DNA of 64,000 nt. It comes from Flavimobilis marinus (GTDB lineage: Bacteria; Actinomycetota; Actinomycetes; Actinomycetales; Cellulomonadaceae). Positions 23,961 to 32,905 of the stretch are shown piece by piece. Location of the stretch: NCBI RefSeq assembly GCF_900113055.1, contig NZ_FONZ01000001.1:620001-684000 (forward strand), read 5' to 3'. Position 1 is the first letter of the stretch. The number at the start of each line of letters is the position of its first letter. The notes under the pieces are model-generated. The model worked only from the letters and a program-made list of their open reading frames with translations, made no database searches and was not told the origin of the DNA. The position numbers and the translations under genes are program-made.

Positions 23961-23997
23961 GTTCGTCGGTCCCCGCGGGGCCTGGCGCGTCCGAATG

Positions 23998-24450
23998 TCA
24001 GGCGCGCAGGTGCGGGCTCCCCAGGTCCGCGGGGACGTGTGCGCCGTCGCCCTGGGCGACGAGGGCGGCGCGCAGGGTCTGGGCCGCGGCGTCGAGCTCG
24101 GCGGCGGGCACGTCGTCCTTGGCGTTGGCGAAGCTGAGCTCCGCCTCGCCCCAGGCGGGCAGCACGTGCAGGTGGAGATGGGGCACCTCGAACCCGGCGA
24201 CGACGAGCGCGGCCCGCGGTGCGTCGAACGCGGACTCCTGCGCGAGCCCGATGCGCTTGGCGACGCGGACCAGGTGGCTCAGCAGGTCGTCGTCGGCCGC
24301 GGTGAACCGGTCCACCTCCGCGCGCGGCACGACGAGGACGTGCCCGGGGGAGATCGGGGCGATCGTGGCGAACGCGACGGCGCGCTCGTCGGCCCAGACG
24401 AACCGCCCGGGGATCTGGCCCTCGATGATCTTGCTGAAGACAGAGGTCAT
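23998..24450 (-). CDS. HIT-family nucleotide hydrolase/transferase
   Basis: A 150-residue histidine-triad protein. The HIT motif HLHLHV has histidines at 91, 93 and 95, the middle one being the nucleophile for nucleoside phosphoramidate or dinucleotide hydrolysis. Other landmarks are SKIIEGQIPG (6-15) and APISPGHVLVVPRAEV (31-46). The C-terminal tail beyond residue 105 is longer than in the minimal HINT enzymes. Cytosolic; the natural substrate is not predictable. TAGATT lies 6 nt before ATG 24450, so it is probably leaderless. The gene is divergent from the AAA ATPase gene at 24530. Confidence 0.88.
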   Translation of the reverse strand: MTSVFSKIIEGQIPGRFVWADERAVAFATIAPISPGHVLVVPRAEVDRFTAADDDLLSHLVRVAKRIGLAQESAFDAPRAALVVAGFEVPHLHLHVLPAWGEAELSFANAKDDVPAAELDAAAQTLRAALVAQGDGAHVPADLGSPHLRA

Positions 24451-24456
24451 GGTGGC

Positions 24457-24462
24457 AATCTA
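24457..24462 (-). promoter_or_regulatory. Leaderless -10 box of the HIT gene
   Basis: On the minus strand TAGATT ends 6 nt before the ATG at 24450. On the plus strand, TAGGTT at 24474-24479 could serve the divergent AAA ATPase gene, giving it a leader of about 45 nt with a GGGGGAGG ribosome site. Confidence 0.5.
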
Positions 24463-24529
24463 TCGCCGTGGGATAGGTTGTCCGCCAGTGCGCGCTGCCT
24501 GCGCGCCGCACTGAGCCGGGGGAGGTCGG

Positions 24530-26095
24530 ATGGGCACGACGGCGGGCTTCCGCGAGACGGTGATCGACCTCATCCGGGCTCGGCACCCCATCCTCCTGGT
24601 GGAGACGCACGAGGCCGAGCGCGTCATGGCGACCGTCTCCTCGGTGGCCGCGGACCCCTACGCGTTCCGCAGCCCGCGCCAGGTGATGGCCTTCACGCTC
24701 AGCCGAGGGCTGCACGTGCCGGGCGACCCGGGACGTGGACAGACGCCCGAGGCTGCCCTCGCCGCAGCCATGAACGTCACGCGTCCGACGATCTTCGTGT
24801 TCTTCGACCTGCACCACTTCCTCGGTGGGGACGGTGGGCAGGGACCAGACCCGATCCTCGTGCGCGCGCTGCTCGACGTCGCGACCGCGTTCAAGAGCGG
24901 CCCGATCGCCCACTCCCTCGTGATCGTCGCGCCCGGCCTCGCGCTGCCGCCCGACCTCGAGAAGGTCGTCTCCGTGGTGGACCTCCCGCTGCCGGACGCC
25001 GAGGAGATCGACGAGGTGCTGGCTGCGATCATCGACGCCAACGCCGACGGCATCCGCGTGACGCTCGGGCCGGGCGAGCGCGAGCGTCTCGTCCAGGCGG
25101 CACGCGGCCTGACCCGCTGGGAGGCGGAGAACGCCTTCGCTCGCGCGATCGCCGGCGACCGACGACTGGACGCGAGCGACATCGCGCGGGTCGTCGACGA
25201 GAAGCGCCAGACCATCCGCAAGTCCGAGCTGCTCGAGTTCATCGCGCCCGCCGGATCGATCGACGACATCGGCGGACTCGACAACCTCAAGCAGTGGCTG
25301 GTGAAGCGCAACGGCTCCTGGTTGCCCGAGGCCGCGCGGTGGGGGATCGGGTCGCCCAAGGGAATCCTGATCACCGGGGTGCCCGGCTGCGGGAAGTCGC
25401 TGACCGCCAAGTGCATGTCGAGCCTGTGGGGGCTGCCGCTGCTGCGTCTCGACGTCGGCAAGGTGTTCTCGGGGCTCGTGGGCTCGAGCGAGCAGAACAT
25501 GCGGGCCGCGCTGCGCCTCGCCGAGGCCGTGGCACCGTCGATCCTCTGGATCGACGAGATCGAGAAGGGCTTCGGCTCGGCGACGAGCTCGAGCTCGGGC
25601 GACTCGGGGACGAGCCAGCGCGTGTTCGGCACGTTCCTGACCTGGCTGCAGGAGAAGACCTCGCCGGTGTTCGTGATCGCCACGGCCAACAAGATCGACG
25701 CGCTCCCCCCGGAGTTCCTCCGCAAGGGCCGGTTCGACGAGATCTTCTTCGTCGACCTGCCGACCCCTGCCGAGCGCGAGGAGATCTGGGCGCTGCACCT
25801 GCGCCGTCGGCTCGCGGCTGGTGAGGCCCTGGGCTCGCACGTCCCGCCCACGCCCGAGGTCGTCGCCGAGCTCGCGCGGCGCACCGACGGGTTCTCGGGC
25901 GCGGAGATCGAGCAGGCGGTCGTCAGCGCCTGCTTCGACGCGTTCGCCGAGCGTCGTCCGCTCGGGTGGACGGACCTCGAACACGCCGTGCGCAGCACGG
26001 TCCCGCTCTCGGTGACGCAGGCGGAGCAGGTCGACACGATTCGGCGCTGGGCGGCCACGCGCGCCGTCGGTGCGACCGCGCAGGCCACCGCGTGA
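24530..26095 (+). CDS. AAA ATPase, Ycf46-like
   Basis: A 521-residue AAA protein of the Ycf46 type. The N-terminal half (about 1-240) has a degenerate RecA/AAA-like domain beginning IDLIRARHPILLVETHEAERV and PTIFVFFDLHHFL, as in Ycf46. The C-terminal half is a full AAA module: DDIGGLDNLKQWLVKR (245-260), Walker A GVPGCGKS (283-290), Walker B ILWIDEI (338-344), sensor 1 VIATANKIDALPPEFLRKGRFDE with arginine fingers, and a C-terminal helical lid. Ycf46 in chloroplasts and cyanobacteria is linked to carbon use and photosynthesis control; the actinobacterial role is unknown. Its stop overlaps the next membrane gene (GTGA). Confidence 0.88.
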   Translation: MGTTAGFRETVIDLIRARHPILLVETHEAERVMATVSSVAADPYAFRSPRQVMAFTLSRGLHVPGDPGRGQTPEAALAAAMNVTRPTIFVFFDLHHFLGGDGGQGPDPILVRALLDVATAFKSGPIAHSLVIVAPGLALPPDLEKVVSVVDLPLPDAEEIDEVLAAIIDANADGIRVTLGPGERERLVQAARGLTRWEAENAFARAIAGDRRLDASDIARVVDEKRQTIRKSELLEFIAPAGSIDDIGGLDNLKQWLVKRNGSWLPEAARWGIGSPKGILITGVPGCGKSLTAKCMSSLWGLPLLRLDVGKVFSGLVGSSEQNMRAALRLAEAVAPSILWIDEIEKGFGSATSSSSGDSGTSQRVFGTFLTWLQEKTSPVFVIATANKIDALPPEFLRKGRFDEIFFVDLPTPAEREEIWALHLRRRLAAGEALGSHVPPTPEVVAELARRTDGFSGAEIEQAVVSACFDAFAERRPLGWTDLEHAVRSTVPLSVTQAEQVDTIRRWAATRAVGATAQATA

Positions 26096-26742
26096 CGACG
26101 CCGAGGTCGATGGCCTGGTCGCTCGACCCGAACCAGCGGCTGGCCGACCCCGCGTGGCGGCGCCGGCACGGGTGGTCCGTGCTGATCGCGGTGGGCACGC
26201 TCGGGATCGGCACGGCCGCCTGGTTCGCGCTGATCTCGCTGCGCCCCGGGGTGAGCGGTCGGTACAAGTTCTGGGCGTGGTTCTGGGGGGTCTTCACCGG
26301 GATGACCTACAGCCTGCTCGGGCCAGCGTTCTTCGTGCCGGTTGCCGACGACGCGACCGCCGTCGGGACGATCGTCGTCGTCTGGATGCTGCGGCTGCTG
26401 TCCGTGGTGCAGGCCGTCGTGATGAACCGGGTGCTGCTGCGAGAGCGTGCCGTGGCCGAGGTCCAGCGCGAGGCCGCGCTGCTCTCCGTCGGCCTCGGGC
26501 GTGGGGGCCCGGGGGCGTTCGGCTCGGCGCCGGCGCCGGGATCGCCCTTCGGTGCCCCCGCGGCGGCGCGTCCGTCGTGGCCGTCGGCGGCCCCTGGGAC
26601 ACTCGGTCCGCCGGTCGCGTCCGGTGGACGGGTGCTCGACCCTGGTCCGCTCGCGCCGCCGGTCACGCCGGGACCCGCGCGGCCGTCGTGGCAGCCGGCT
26701 CCTGCGGACGGCACGGGCGAGGGACGACGACTCGACCTCTGA
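26092..26742 (+). CDS. Hypothetical membrane protein, cotranscribed with the AAA ATPase
   Basis: A 216-residue protein of unknown function with a GTG start inside the stop codon of the AAA gene. An N-terminal cytosolic segment (LDPNQRLADPAWRRRHGW) is followed by membrane helices at about 28-48, 56-82 and 87-108, then a basic/amphipathic linker with a heptad-like ERAVAEVQREAALL and a long Gly/Pro/Ala-rich, apparently disordered tail (about 130-216). A DPAWRRRHGW-like opening is common in actinobacterial small membrane proteins. The 4-nt overlap suggests it is a membrane partner of the Ycf46-like ATPase; no direct evidence for an activity. Confidence 0.75.
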   Translation: MTTPRSMAWSLDPNQRLADPAWRRRHGWSVLIAVGTLGIGTAAWFALISLRPGVSGRYKFWAWFWGVFTGMTYSLLGPAFFVPVADDATAVGTIVVVWMLRLLSVVQAVVMNRVLLRERAVAEVQREAALLSVGLGRGGPGAFGSAPAPGSPFGAPAAARPSWPSAAPGTLGPPVASGGRVLDPGPLAPPVTPGPARPSWQPAPADGTGEGRRLDL

Positions 26743-26776
26743 GCGTGCTGCTCGGGCGGAGCGCGTCGGGTGCTGC

Positions 26777-26795
26777 GCGGCCGGGGGACCTCCGG
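26777..26795. terminator. Hairpin after the AAA ATPase operon
   Basis: GGCCGG (26777-26782) and CCGGCC (26790-26795) pair over a 7-nt loop, 35 bp after the stop of the membrane gene. The 135-bp gap also holds the promoter for the flavodoxin-like gene that follows. Confidence 0.4.
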
Positions 26796-26877
26796 CCCAC
26801 GCCGAGCGACGCCGCACGTAGCACCATGGTCGAAAGGGGTGCGAGGGGTCGTATCCACCCGGATGAGGAGTTCACCG

Positions 26878-27372
26878 ATGAGAGCAGTGGTCGTGGTCGC
26901 GTCCCGCCATGGGGGCACGCGTGAGATCGGTGAGGTGATCGCCAGCACCTTGGCCGAGGTCGGTATCGAGAGCGACGTGCGCTCGCCCGACGACGAGTTC
27001 GACCTGGAGCCCTACGACGTCGTCGTCGTCGGGTCCCCGATCTACACCGGCCGTTGGCTGCCGGAAGCACGGGAGTACGTCGACGCGAACGTCGAGGCCC
27101 TGCGCGCGCGCAAGGTGTGGCTGTTCTCCTCGGGGCTCTCGGACGCGCCGGCGAAGGCGTCCAACCGCCCGGCGGAGACGCAGGAGCGGCTCGGCCTGGT
27201 GGGCGCTGTGGCCCACCGGCACTTCTCGGGCCGGCTGGACCTCAACGTCCTGAACTTCGCCGAGCGGGCGATCATCGCCGCCGCTCGGGGCAAGCAGGGC
27301 GACCGTCGCGACATGGACGCGGTGCGCGCCTGGGCCCGGGACGTCGCCGCGCGGGTCGGGGCGAGCGCGTAG
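26878..27372 (+). CDS. Flavodoxin-domain protein, HemG-like
   Basis: A 164-residue flavodoxin-fold protein. The N-terminal strand and loop VVVVASRHGGTREIGEVIA form the FMN phosphate site (a flavodoxin usually has T/S-x-T-G-x-T; here SRHGGT), VVVGSPIYTGRWLPEAREYV supplies the flavin-stacking loop, and KVWLFSSGLSDAP follows. This pattern is that of menaquinone-dependent protoporphyrinogen IX dehydrogenase (HemG) and its relatives. Because actinobacteria normally make coproheme by the HemY/HemQ route, a true HemG role is unlikely and general quinone or flavin redox use is more probable. GAGGAG precedes ATG 26878 by 8 nt. Confidence 0.8.
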   Translation: MRAVVVVASRHGGTREIGEVIASTLAEVGIESDVRSPDDEFDLEPYDVVVVGSPIYTGRWLPEAREYVDANVEALRARKVWLFSSGLSDAPAKASNRPAETQERLGLVGAVAHRHFSGRLDLNVLNFAERAIIAAARGKQGDRRDMDAVRAWARDVAARVGASA

Positions 27373-27373
27373 C

Positions 27374-27392
27374 GCGAGGCGAACAGCCTCGC
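27374..27392 (+). terminator. Short hairpin after the flavodoxin-like gene
   Basis: GCGAGGC (27374-27380) and GCCTCGC (27386-27392) form a perfect 7-bp stem with a GAACA loop, starting 2 bp after the stop codon. It precedes a longer stem at 27415-27447. Confidence 0.5.
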
Positions 27393-27414
27393 CCGAGTAC
27401 GACATCACCGGCTC

Positions 27415-27447
27415 GACGCCGGACCGCCCAGGGGACGGTCCGGCGTC
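27415..27447. terminator. Strong bidirectional terminator between flavodoxin-like gene and fumC
   Basis: GACGCCGGACCG (27415-27426) and CGGTCCGGCGTC (27436-27447) are perfect 12-bp arms with a 9-nt loop in the convergent gap. It lies 23 bp beyond the fumC stop on the other strand. One of the best hairpins in the window. Confidence 0.75.
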
Positions 27448-27469
27448 GGCGTACGGGGGTGCGTGCGGG

Positions 27470-28912
27470 TCAGGCCTGCGGCGGACGCGTCATCGACAGG
27501 ACGTCGAGCGCCTGGTCGAGCTGGGCCTCGGTGACCTCGCCGCGCTCGACGAAGCCGAGGGCGACGACGGACTCGCGGACCGTGAGTCCGTTCGCGACCG
27601 AGTGCTTGGCGACCTTGGCGGCGGCCTCGTAGCCGATCACGCGGTTCAGCGGCGTGACGATCGACGGCGAGGACTCCGCGTAGGCGCGCGCCTTGCTCTC
27701 GTTCGCCGTGATCCCCGCGATCGTCTTGTCGGCGAGCACGCGCGAGGACGTCGCCAGCAGGCGGATCGACTCGAGCACGCCCGCGGCGATGACAGGGATC
27801 TGCACGTTGAGCTCGAACGAGCCGGACGCACCGGCCCAGGCGACCGTCGCGTCGTTGCCCACGACCCGCGCGGCGACCATGAGCACGGCCTCGGGCACGA
27901 CCGGGTTGACCTTGCCCGGCATGATCGAGGAGCCGGGCTGCAGGTCCGGGATGAAGATCTCGCCGAGGCCCGTGTTGGGGCCTGACCCCATCCAGCGCAG
28001 GTCGTTGCAGATCTTCGTGATCGAGACCGCGATCGTGCGCAGCACGCCGGAGAGCTCGACGAGGCCGTCGCGCGAGCTCTGCGCCTCGAAGTGGTCCCGC
28101 GCCTCGGTGATCGGCAGGCCCGTGTCCTGCACCAGCAGCTCGATCACACGCTGGGGGAAGCCGGCGGGGGTGTTGATGCCGGTGCCGACGGCGGTGCCGC
28201 CGAGGGGGACCTCGGCCGCGCGGGGCAGCGCTGCCTCGAGTCGCTCGATGCCGTAGCGGACGGCCGCGGCGTAGCCGCCGAACTCCTGGCCGAGGGTCAC
28301 GGGGGTCGCGTCCATCAGGTGCGTCCGCCCGGACTTCACGACGTGCGCGAACGCCCGGGCCTTGGCCTCGAGCGCCTCGGCGAGGTGGCACAGCGCGGGC
28401 TCGAGGTCGCGCACGACCCCCGAGGTCGCGGCGACGTGCACCGACGTCGGGAAGACGTCGTTGGACGACTGCGACGCGTTGACGTGGTCGTTGGGGTGTA
28501 CCTCGCGGCCGAGGGCGCGCGTGGCGAGCGTCGCGAGCACCTCGTTGGTGTTCATGTTCGACGACGTCCCGGAGCCGGTCTGGTAGACGTCGACCGGGAA
28601 GTGCTCGTCGTGGATGCCGGAGGCGACCTCGTCGGCCGCGGCCACGATGGCGTCGGCGATGTCCTGGTCGAGGACGCCGAGCTCCGCGTTGGCCCGGGCT
28701 GCGGCCTTCTTCACGCGCGCGAGCGCCTCGATGTGCCCGCGCTCGAGGCCCGTCCCGGAGATCGGGAAGTTCTCGACGGCGCGCTGCGTCTGGGCACGGT
28801 AGAGCGCGGCCGCGGGAACGCGGACCTCTCCCATCGTGTCGTGCTCGATCCGGTACTCGGACGTGTCGGTGTTCGGCGTGGAGCCGACGGCGTTGTCAGT
28901 CATGACAACCAT
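27470..28912 (-). CDS. fumC: Fumarate hydratase class II
   Basis: A 480-residue homotetrameric fumarase that interconverts fumarate and L-malate in the TCA cycle. The superfamily signature [11 protein letters not shown] (about 335-345) carries the catalytic serine loop; [15 protein letters not shown] and [19 protein letters not shown] form the active site with the neighbouring subunits, and [17 protein letters not shown] includes the catalytic histidine. Two ATGs are possible, 28912 and 28903. The first is preferred because GAGG lies 4-5 nt upstream of it and 14 nt from the second. It begins 6 nt after the stop of the carbonic anhydrase gene, so the two share a transcript. Confidence 0.95.
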   Translation of the reverse strand: MVVMTDNAVGSTPNTDTSEYRIEHDTMGEVRVPAAALYRAQTQRAVENFPISGTGLERGHIEALARVKKAAARANAELGVLDQDIADAIVAAADEVASGIHDEHFPVDVYQTGSGTSSNMNTNEVLATLATRALGREVHPNDHVNASQSSNDVFPTSVHVAATSGVVRDLEPALCHLAEALEAKARAFAHVVKSGRTHLMDATPVTLGQEFGGYAAAVRYGIERLEAALPRAAEVPLGGTAVGTGINTPAGFPQRVIELLVQDTGLPITEARDHFEAQSSRDGLVELSGVLRTIAVSITKICNDLRWMGSGPNTGLGEIFIPDLQPGSSIMPGKVNPVVPEAVLMVAARVVGNDATVAWAGASGSFELNVQIPVIAAGVLESIRLLATSSRVLADKTIAGITANESKARAYAESSPSIVTPLNRVIGYEAAAKVAKHSVANGLTVRESVVALGFVERGEVTEAQLDQALDVLSMTRPPQA

Positions 28913-28918
28913 CGTGCC

Positions 28919-29554
28919 TCACTGCGCGGGTGTCTCGCCCACGTCGCCGATGACCTCGACGAGCGACGCGGCGCCCTCGGCGAGCGCGTACTCGACGCCG
29001 ACGATCGCGCACCGGCCCTCGGCCACGGCCTGAGCCAGACCTGCGGAGTAGCCGTGCAGCATGTCGACCGTGTGGCGGACGTGCTCGCGGCGCAGGACGT
29101 CCGGGTCGACCGCACCGCCTGTGCTCGTGATGCGCACGATCGACGGGATCACGCGGTCGACAACGGCGCGGACGAAACCGTCCGCCTGCTCGCCGGTCGC
29201 AAGGGTGTGCGCGGCCGCGGCGATGGCGCCACAGCTGTCATGGCCCAGGACGACGACGAGTGGCGTGCTGAGGATGTCCACCCCGTACTCGATCGAGCCG
29301 ATCACGGTCGTGTCGAGGACATGGCCAGCGGTCCGCACGACGAACACGTCGCCGAGGCCCTGGTCGAAGATCAGCTCGGCGGCGACGCGTGAGTCGGAGC
29401 AGCCGAAGATCACCGCGTGCGGGTGCTGGGCGACGCTCAGCTCGGCACGACGGTCGAAGCCCTGGGCGGGGTGCTCGGGCGTGTCGGTGACGAATCGGGC
29501 GTTGCCCGCGCGCAGGGCGGCCCACGCTTGTGCTGGGGTCCTCGTGGTTGGCAT
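28919..29554 (-). CDS. Beta-class carbonic anhydrase
   Basis: A 211-residue zinc enzyme for reversible hydration of CO2 to bicarbonate. The zinc ligands are C52, H105 and C108 (GCSDSR and GHDSCGA), with the D54-R56 dyad in place, so it should be active. FDQGLGDVFVVRTAGHVL (about 63-80) and GSIEYGV match the family, and length is normal. ATG 29554 is preceded by AGGAGGG at about 12 nt. Bicarbonate is the substrate of PEP carboxylase, whose gene lies about 5 kb away, and fumarase follows immediately in the same operon: a plausible link to anaplerotic carbon entry. Confidence 0.93.
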   Translation of the reverse strand: MPTTRTPAQAWAALRAGNARFVTDTPEHPAQGFDRRAELSVAQHPHAVIFGCSDSRVAAELIFDQGLGDVFVVRTAGHVLDTTVIGSIEYGVDILSTPLVVVLGHDSCGAIAAAAHTLATGEQADGFVRAVVDRVIPSIVRITSTGGAVDPDVLRREHVRHTVDMLHGYSAGLAQAVAEGRCAIVGVEYALAEGAASLVEVIGDVGETPAQ

Positions 29555-29711
29555 GACGGCATCATCCCTCCTGCGCGGCTGGTCGGGCGGGCGGCGTCCA
29601 CGATCAGAACACCGGCGCTCCGGACTGCTCCCCGGGTGCGAGATGTCCGGACTTGCGGTACTCCTGAGCAAGGTGATGACGAGGTCGCCGCAGAGCCGAA
29701 GGGGTGGGCGC

Positions 29712-31004
29712 GTGCGCAGAACCAGCAGAGCCGGAGCCGTCGTGGCATCGATGAGCCTGCTCGCGCTCACCGCCTGCGCCGGCGGTGACGAGGGCACCCC
29801 GACGCTGTCCTGGTACACGAACCCGGACGCAGGCGGCCAGGCCGCCATCGCGGCGTCCTGCACCGAGGCGGCCGACGGCGCCTACCGGATCGAGACGGTG
29901 TCCCTGCCGCGCGAGGCCGCGTCGCAGCGCGAGCAGCTCGCGCGGCGGCTCGCGGCGAAGGACGCGTCGATCGACCTCATGAGCCTCGACCCGCCGTACA
30001 TCCCCGAGCTTGCGGAGGCCGGGTTCCTCGCACCGATCCCGGAGGACAAGGTCGAGGTCTTCAGCGAGGGTGTGCTGGAGGGCGCGCTCGCGGGCGCCTC
30101 GTGGCGCGACGAGCTCGTCACCGCACCGTTCTGGGCGAACACCCAGCTGCTCTGGTACCGCGTGTCCGTCGCGGAGGAGGCCGGCCTCGACCTGGAGTCC
30201 GGCGCCGTGACGTGGGAGCAGCTCATCGAGGCCGCGACCGAGCAGGACAAGCTGCTCGCGGTGCAGGGCGCCAAGGCGGAGTCGTTCATGGTGTGGGTCA
30301 ACGCCCTGGTGGCCTCGGCCGGCGGTCAGATCGTGACCGACCCCGCGGCGGACTCGGAGACGCTCCAGCTCGGGCTCGACTCCGAGGCCGGTCGCGCAGC
30401 GGCGGAGATCGTCGGGCGGATCGGCTCGGAGGGCCTCGGCGGCCCGGGCATGGCGACCGCGGACGAGAACGCGAACCTGTCGACGTTCCAGTCGGACTCC
30501 GGGAGCTTCATGGTCAACTGGCCGTTCGTCTGGCCGGCCACGGTCTCGGCCGTCGAGGGTGGCACGCTCGAGGAGCCGCTCCTCGACGACATCGGCTGGG
30601 CGCTGTACCCCCGGGTGACCGAGGACGCTGAGCCCGCACCGCCGCTCGGCGGCATCAACCTGGGCGTCGGGGCGTTCAGCGAGCACACCGACCTGGCCTA
30701 CGAGGCCCTCGAGTGCATCGTGGCACCGGAGAACCAGGTGGAGTACTTCATCAGCGACGGCAACCCGCCGTCGAACGAGGCGGCCTACGACGACCCCCAG
30801 CTCGCCGAGGAGTTCCCGATGGCCGAGACCATCCGTGAGTCGCTCGAGCTCGCCGTGCCGCGACCGCAGACGCCCTACTACAACGAGCTGTCGATCGGGT
30901 TGCAGGAGACCTGGTACCCGGCGAGCTCGGTCGATCCCGAGACGACGCCGGTCGAGGCGACCGACAAGATCCTCTCGGTCCTGAGAGGGGAGGCCCTGCT
31001 GTGA
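29712..31004 (+). CDS. LpqY-like disaccharide (trehalose?) ABC importer, solute-binding lipoprotein
   Basis: A 430-residue binding lipoprotein. Basic start VRRTSR, hydrophobic segment and lipobox LTAC with C22. It resembles mycobacterial LpqY along its length: SLPREAASQREQLARRLAAKDASIDLMSLDPPYIPELAEAGFL (in short: REQLARRLA, LAEAGFL), ANTQLLWYR, MVNWPFVWPA, GGINLGVGAFS and PYYNELSIGLQ correspond to LpqY blocks. LpqY binds trehalose for SugABC, so trehalose or a related alpha-glucoside is the best guess. GTG 29712 is chosen over ATG 29676 because GAAGGGG lies 7-8 nt before it and it gives a normal signal peptide. First gene of a four-gene importer operon. Confidence 0.87.
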   Translation: MRRTSRAGAVVASMSLLALTACAGGDEGTPTLSWYTNPDAGGQAAIAASCTEAADGAYRIETVSLPREAASQREQLARRLAAKDASIDLMSLDPPYIPELAEAGFLAPIPEDKVEVFSEGVLEGALAGASWRDELVTAPFWANTQLLWYRVSVAEEAGLDLESGAVTWEQLIEAATEQDKLLAVQGAKAESFMVWVNALVASAGGQIVTDPAADSETLQLGLDSEAGRAAAEIVGRIGSEGLGGPGMATADENANLSTFQSDSGSFMVNWPFVWPATVSAVEGGTLEEPLLDDIGWALYPRVTEDAEPAPPLGGINLGVGAFSEHTDLAYEALECIVAPENQVEYFISDGNPPSNEAAYDDPQLAEEFPMAETIRESLELAVPRPQTPYYNELSIGLQETWYPASSVDPETTPVEATDKILSVLRGEALL

Positions 31005-31981
31005 GCGGCGGACGAGGCAGGGGAGCGGCGGTCGCCGCGGAGCAGGACAGCGGCCGGGACGAGGCGGCCACCGCGGCGCGCAGCGACCGGGCGAAGGCGG
31101 AGGCACGGCTGGGCTGGATGCTCGCCGGTCCAGCGTTCGTCGTCATGCTGGCGGTGACGCTCTACCCGATCCTCCAGGCGGTCTACGAGTCGCTGTTCAA
31201 GTTCCGTCTCACGGCCCCCGACGAACGTTCGTTCGTCGGGCTCGGGAACTACGGCGTCGTGCTCTCGGACCCGGTCTTCCTGCGGTCTCTGGCGGTCACG
31301 ACGGGGATCATGATCGTCACGGTCGTGATCGAGGTCGTGCTGGGCTTCGCGCTCGCGCTCGTGATGCACCGCGCCATCAAGTCGCTGCGGGGCGTGCTGC
31401 GCACCGCGATCCTCGTGCCCTACGGGATCATCACGGTCGTCTCGGCGTTCGCGTGGTTCTACGCCTTCGACATCAACTCCGGGTTCGTGAACAGCTGGTT
31501 CGACTGGGTGCCCGGCATCGACGAGAACCTCAACTGGTTCGCCGACACGTGGACCAGCCTCGCGGTGATCATCGCGAGCGAGGTCTGGAAGACGACCCCG
31601 TTCATCTCGCTGCTGCTGCTCGCCGGCCTCGCGCAGATCCCGACGGAGCTCGAGGAGGCTGCGTCCGTCGACGGCGCGACCTGGTGGCAGCGCATGCGCC
31701 GCGTCGTCATCCCCAACATGAAGGCCGCGATCATGGTCGCGGTGCTCTTCCGGGCCCTCGACGCGTTCCGGATCTTCGACAACGTCTTCATCATGACCAA
31801 CGGCGCGCACGGGACCGAGGTGCTGTCGTTGCTCGCGTACAAGACGTCCATCGGGCGCCTCGAGATCGGCATGGGGTCGGCGATCTCCGTGCTGCTGTTC
31901 CTCTGCGTGATCGTCATCTGCGTGATCGCCATCAAGCTCTTCAAGGTCGATCTGGCCGGCGCGAGAGGGGAGCAGAAGTGA
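31001..31981 (+). CDS. Sugar ABC transporter permease (SugA/MalF-like)
   Basis: A 326-residue permease with a 40-residue charged cytosolic leader, then six membrane helices starting GWMLAGPAFVVMLAVTLYPILQAVYESLF (typical of the CUT1 MalF-type subunit, shown by LAGPAF and LYPILQ). The ATPase-contact EAA loop reads ELEEAASVDGATWWQRMRRVVIPNM (about 224-247). GTG start at 31001 overlaps the binding-protein stop (GTGA). With the MalG-like subunit it forms the channel for the sugar bound by the lipoprotein. Confidence 0.92.
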   Translation: MSGGRGRGAAVAAEQDSGRDEAATAARSDRAKAEARLGWMLAGPAFVVMLAVTLYPILQAVYESLFKFRLTAPDERSFVGLGNYGVVLSDPVFLRSLAVTTGIMIVTVVIEVVLGFALALVMHRAIKSLRGVLRTAILVPYGIITVVSAFAWFYAFDINSGFVNSWFDWVPGIDENLNWFADTWTSLAVIIASEVWKTTPFISLLLLAGLAQIPTELEEAASVDGATWWQRMRRVVIPNMKAAIMVAVLFRALDAFRIFDNVFIMTNGAHGTEVLSLLAYKTSIGRLEIGMGSAISVLLFLCVIVICVIAIKLFKVDLAGARGEQK

Positions 31982-32826
31982 CCGCGCTCAACCGCAAGCA
32001 GAAGATCTGGTGGGCCGTCATCACCGTCGCGGTGCTGCTCTACGCCCTGTTCCCGGTCGCGTCGATCTTCGCGACGTCGTTCAAGACGCCCGCGGAGCTC
32101 AACCAGGGCGGGTTCCTCCCGGACACCTGGACGACCGAGAACTACGAGTCGATCCTTGCGCCGGACGGCGCCGCCCGGGACCTGTTCCTCTCGGCCCTGC
32201 GCAACTCTGTGGGCATCTCGCTGATCGCCACGGCCGTCGCCGTGGTCCTCGCGACGCTGGCTGCCTACGCGATCGCGCGCCTGGACTTCCCGGGCAAGCG
32301 CGCCATCCTGACGACCGCGCTCGGGGTGTCGATCTTCCCGGTGATCTCGATCGTGACGCCGCTGTTCAACCTGTGGCGCTCGATCGGCCTGTACGACACC
32401 TGGCTCGGACTGATAATCCCGTACCTGTCGTTGACGCTGCCGATCTCGATCTGGACGCTCGCGGCCTTCTTCCGGCAGATCCCCTGGGAGCTCGAGCAGG
32501 CCGCCCAGGTGGACGGCGCGACGACGTGGCAGGCGTTCCGCAAGGCGATCGTGCCGCTCGCGGCGCCCGGGGTCTTCACGACGGCCCTGATCGCGTTCTT
32601 CATCGCGTGGAACGACTTCGTGTACGGCATCTCCCTGACGTCGACCGACGCCGCGCGGCCGGTGCCTGCGGCGCTCGCGTTCTTCACGGGCGCGTCCCAG
32701 TTCGAGGAGCCCACCGGGGCGATCTCGGCCGCAGCGATCGTCGTGACCATCCCCGTCGTGATCCTCGTGCTGGCCTTCCAGCGCCAGATCGTCGCCGGCC
32801 TGACCCAGGGGGCGGTGAAGGGATGA
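31978..32826 (+). CDS. Sugar ABC transporter permease (SugB/MalG-like)
   Basis: A 282-residue CUT1 permease with six membrane helices. The start region WWAVITVAVLLYALFPVASIFATSFKT and the EAA loop ELEQAAQVDGATTWQAFRKAIVPLAAPG (about 170-197) are standard for MalG-type subunits, and FIAWNDFVYGISL near residue 205-217 matches the conserved helix after the loop. GTG at 31978 overlaps the previous stop by 4 nt, with GAGGGGAGCAGAA as a ribosome site. Works as a heterodimer with the preceding permease. Confidence 0.92.
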   Translation: MTALNRKQKIWWAVITVAVLLYALFPVASIFATSFKTPAELNQGGFLPDTWTTENYESILAPDGAARDLFLSALRNSVGISLIATAVAVVLATLAAYAIARLDFPGKRAILTTALGVSIFPVISIVTPLFNLWRSIGLYDTWLGLIIPYLSLTLPISIWTLAAFFRQIPWELEQAAQVDGATTWQAFRKAIVPLAAPGVFTTALIAFFIAWNDFVYGISLTSTDAARPVPAALAFFTGASQFEEPTGAISAAAIVVTIPVVILVLAFQRQIVAGLTQGAVKG

Positions 32827-32905
32827 CTACCCCAGCACGGCGCTCCCGCCGCACGCCCGTGACACCGCAGCACCCCCGCCCCACGCCCGACCGAGGAGAC
32901 CAGTG

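Noticed and set aside
23948-25984. Open frame extending upstream of ppc to 25984
   Set aside because: It covers the HIT gene and, on the opposite strand, the AAA ATPase gene. The Arg/His-rich translation is a codon-bias shadow; PEP carboxylase starts at 23947.
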